From assembly GCF_001672815.1 (NCBI RefSeq), contig NZ_LZKK01000103.1, positions 1 to 37,833 on the forward strand: a stretch of DNA of 37,833 bases. The letters are read 5' to 3'. The stretch comes from Mycobacterium sp. E796. Its GTDB lineage: Bacteria; Actinomycetota; Actinomycetes; Mycobacteriales; Mycobacteriaceae. Position 1 is the first letter of the stretch. Each line of letters starts with the position of its first letter. Positions 37,699-37,833 of the stretch are shown here, piece by piece. Under the pieces are notes generated by a model. It searched no databases, was not told the DNA's origin, and saw only the letters and a list, made by a program, of their open reading frames with translations. Both the position numbers and the translations under genes were made by a program.

Positions 37699-37833
37699 CT
37701 GCCTCCGTAACCGGGGCTGGTGCCGCCGGTGCCGCCGATGCCGCCGGTGCCGCCCGCGCCGCCGGGATAGGTCAAAGCGACTGTGTCGCCGGTGGTTTGG
37801 GCCGCGTCGATGCCATTGAACCCGTAGGTGGCC
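37530..37833 (-). CDS. Partial glycine-rich (PGRS-like) protein, running off the window
   Basis: Entering from the right edge on the minus strand: ATYGFNGIDAAQTTGDTVAL, then tandem GGxGG units (GGAGGTGGIGGTGGTSPGYG, GGNGGQGGIGGDGG, GDGGAGGAGGPGG). Composition is that of PE_PGRS/glycine-rich surface proteins; the N-terminus (whether PE) lies outside. The frame stays open down to 36711, but after about 37530 it is antisense to a real gene and codon use is that of a shadow, so the stop is unresolved. One of the two overlapping tails, this or the proline tail of the Hsp70-like gene, may be wrong. Confidence 0.5.

Overview
The window looks like a chromosome segment of a Mycobacterium species, probably a slow grower. 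It carries a close relative of the M. tuberculosis methyl-branched-lipid hydroxylase CYP124, an Rv0577-type two-domain glyoxalase protein, an Ami1 (Rv3717)-type amidase, an MmpS-like lipoprotein, a cutinase, a double-domain universal stress protein, Ddn-like nitroreductase and VapB antitoxin genes, and glycine-rich PGRS-like coding at the right edge. Flanking DNA is very G+C rich. The segment from about 0.35 to 12.1 kb is visibly less so and reads as an acquired island.

Left edge and island (1-12.1 kb). The window opens in a broken VOC-fold gene folded back on itself by a perfect 77-bp inverted repeat. Three small genes follow (a 65-aa beta-rich protein, a 110-aa unknown, a ribbon-helix-helix regulator), two of them behind palindromic promoters. 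The core is a DNA phosphorothioation (Dnd) locus: dndA on the minus strand, and divergently dndB-dndC-dndD-dndE chained by 4-bp overlaps, then a Dnd-associated putative methyltransferase. No dndFGH restriction genes are present. Instead, facing the cluster across a perfect 14-bp-stem hairpin, there is a minus-strand pair: a small intact GIY-YIG endonuclease and a second, longer DndB-like protein with DGSHR in place of DGQHR. This pair is the best candidate in the window for an undescribed partner (restriction or control) of phosphorothioation. The island ends in a truncated, doubly frameshifted FIST-domain gene, which marks a junction near 12.13 kb.

Central region (12.6-19.6 kb). An SMP-30-like protein and an SDR dehydrogenase converge. 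A short toxin-antitoxin patch follows: vapB with a 22-codon vapC stump, and a higBA-type pair. It is bracketed by two inverted copies of a 54-bp dispersed repeat. Then come the Rv0577-like protein, a universal stress protein and an unknown 427-aa protein.

Right region (19.6-37.8 kb). This is mostly lipid and envelope metabolism: an E2-type acyltransferase domain and a secretory-lipase-family protein in tandem, a membrane-anchored DUF3060 protein, a DUF5994-like protein, a TetR regulator overlapping an enoyl-CoA hydratase/isomerase, a ClpX-type zinc-finger/HTH protein under a double palindromic operator, several alpha/beta hydrolases, Ami1-like amidase, cutinase, a deazaflavin-dependent nitroreductase, two DUF202 membrane proteins, a HAD enzyme, an NTF2-like protein, cyp124 with an MmpS-like lipoprotein, a Rossmann reductase and an Hsp70-like membrane protein whose proline-rich tail is antisense to PGRS-like coding. 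Three sites resembling the DosR dormancy box lie in front of genes in this part.
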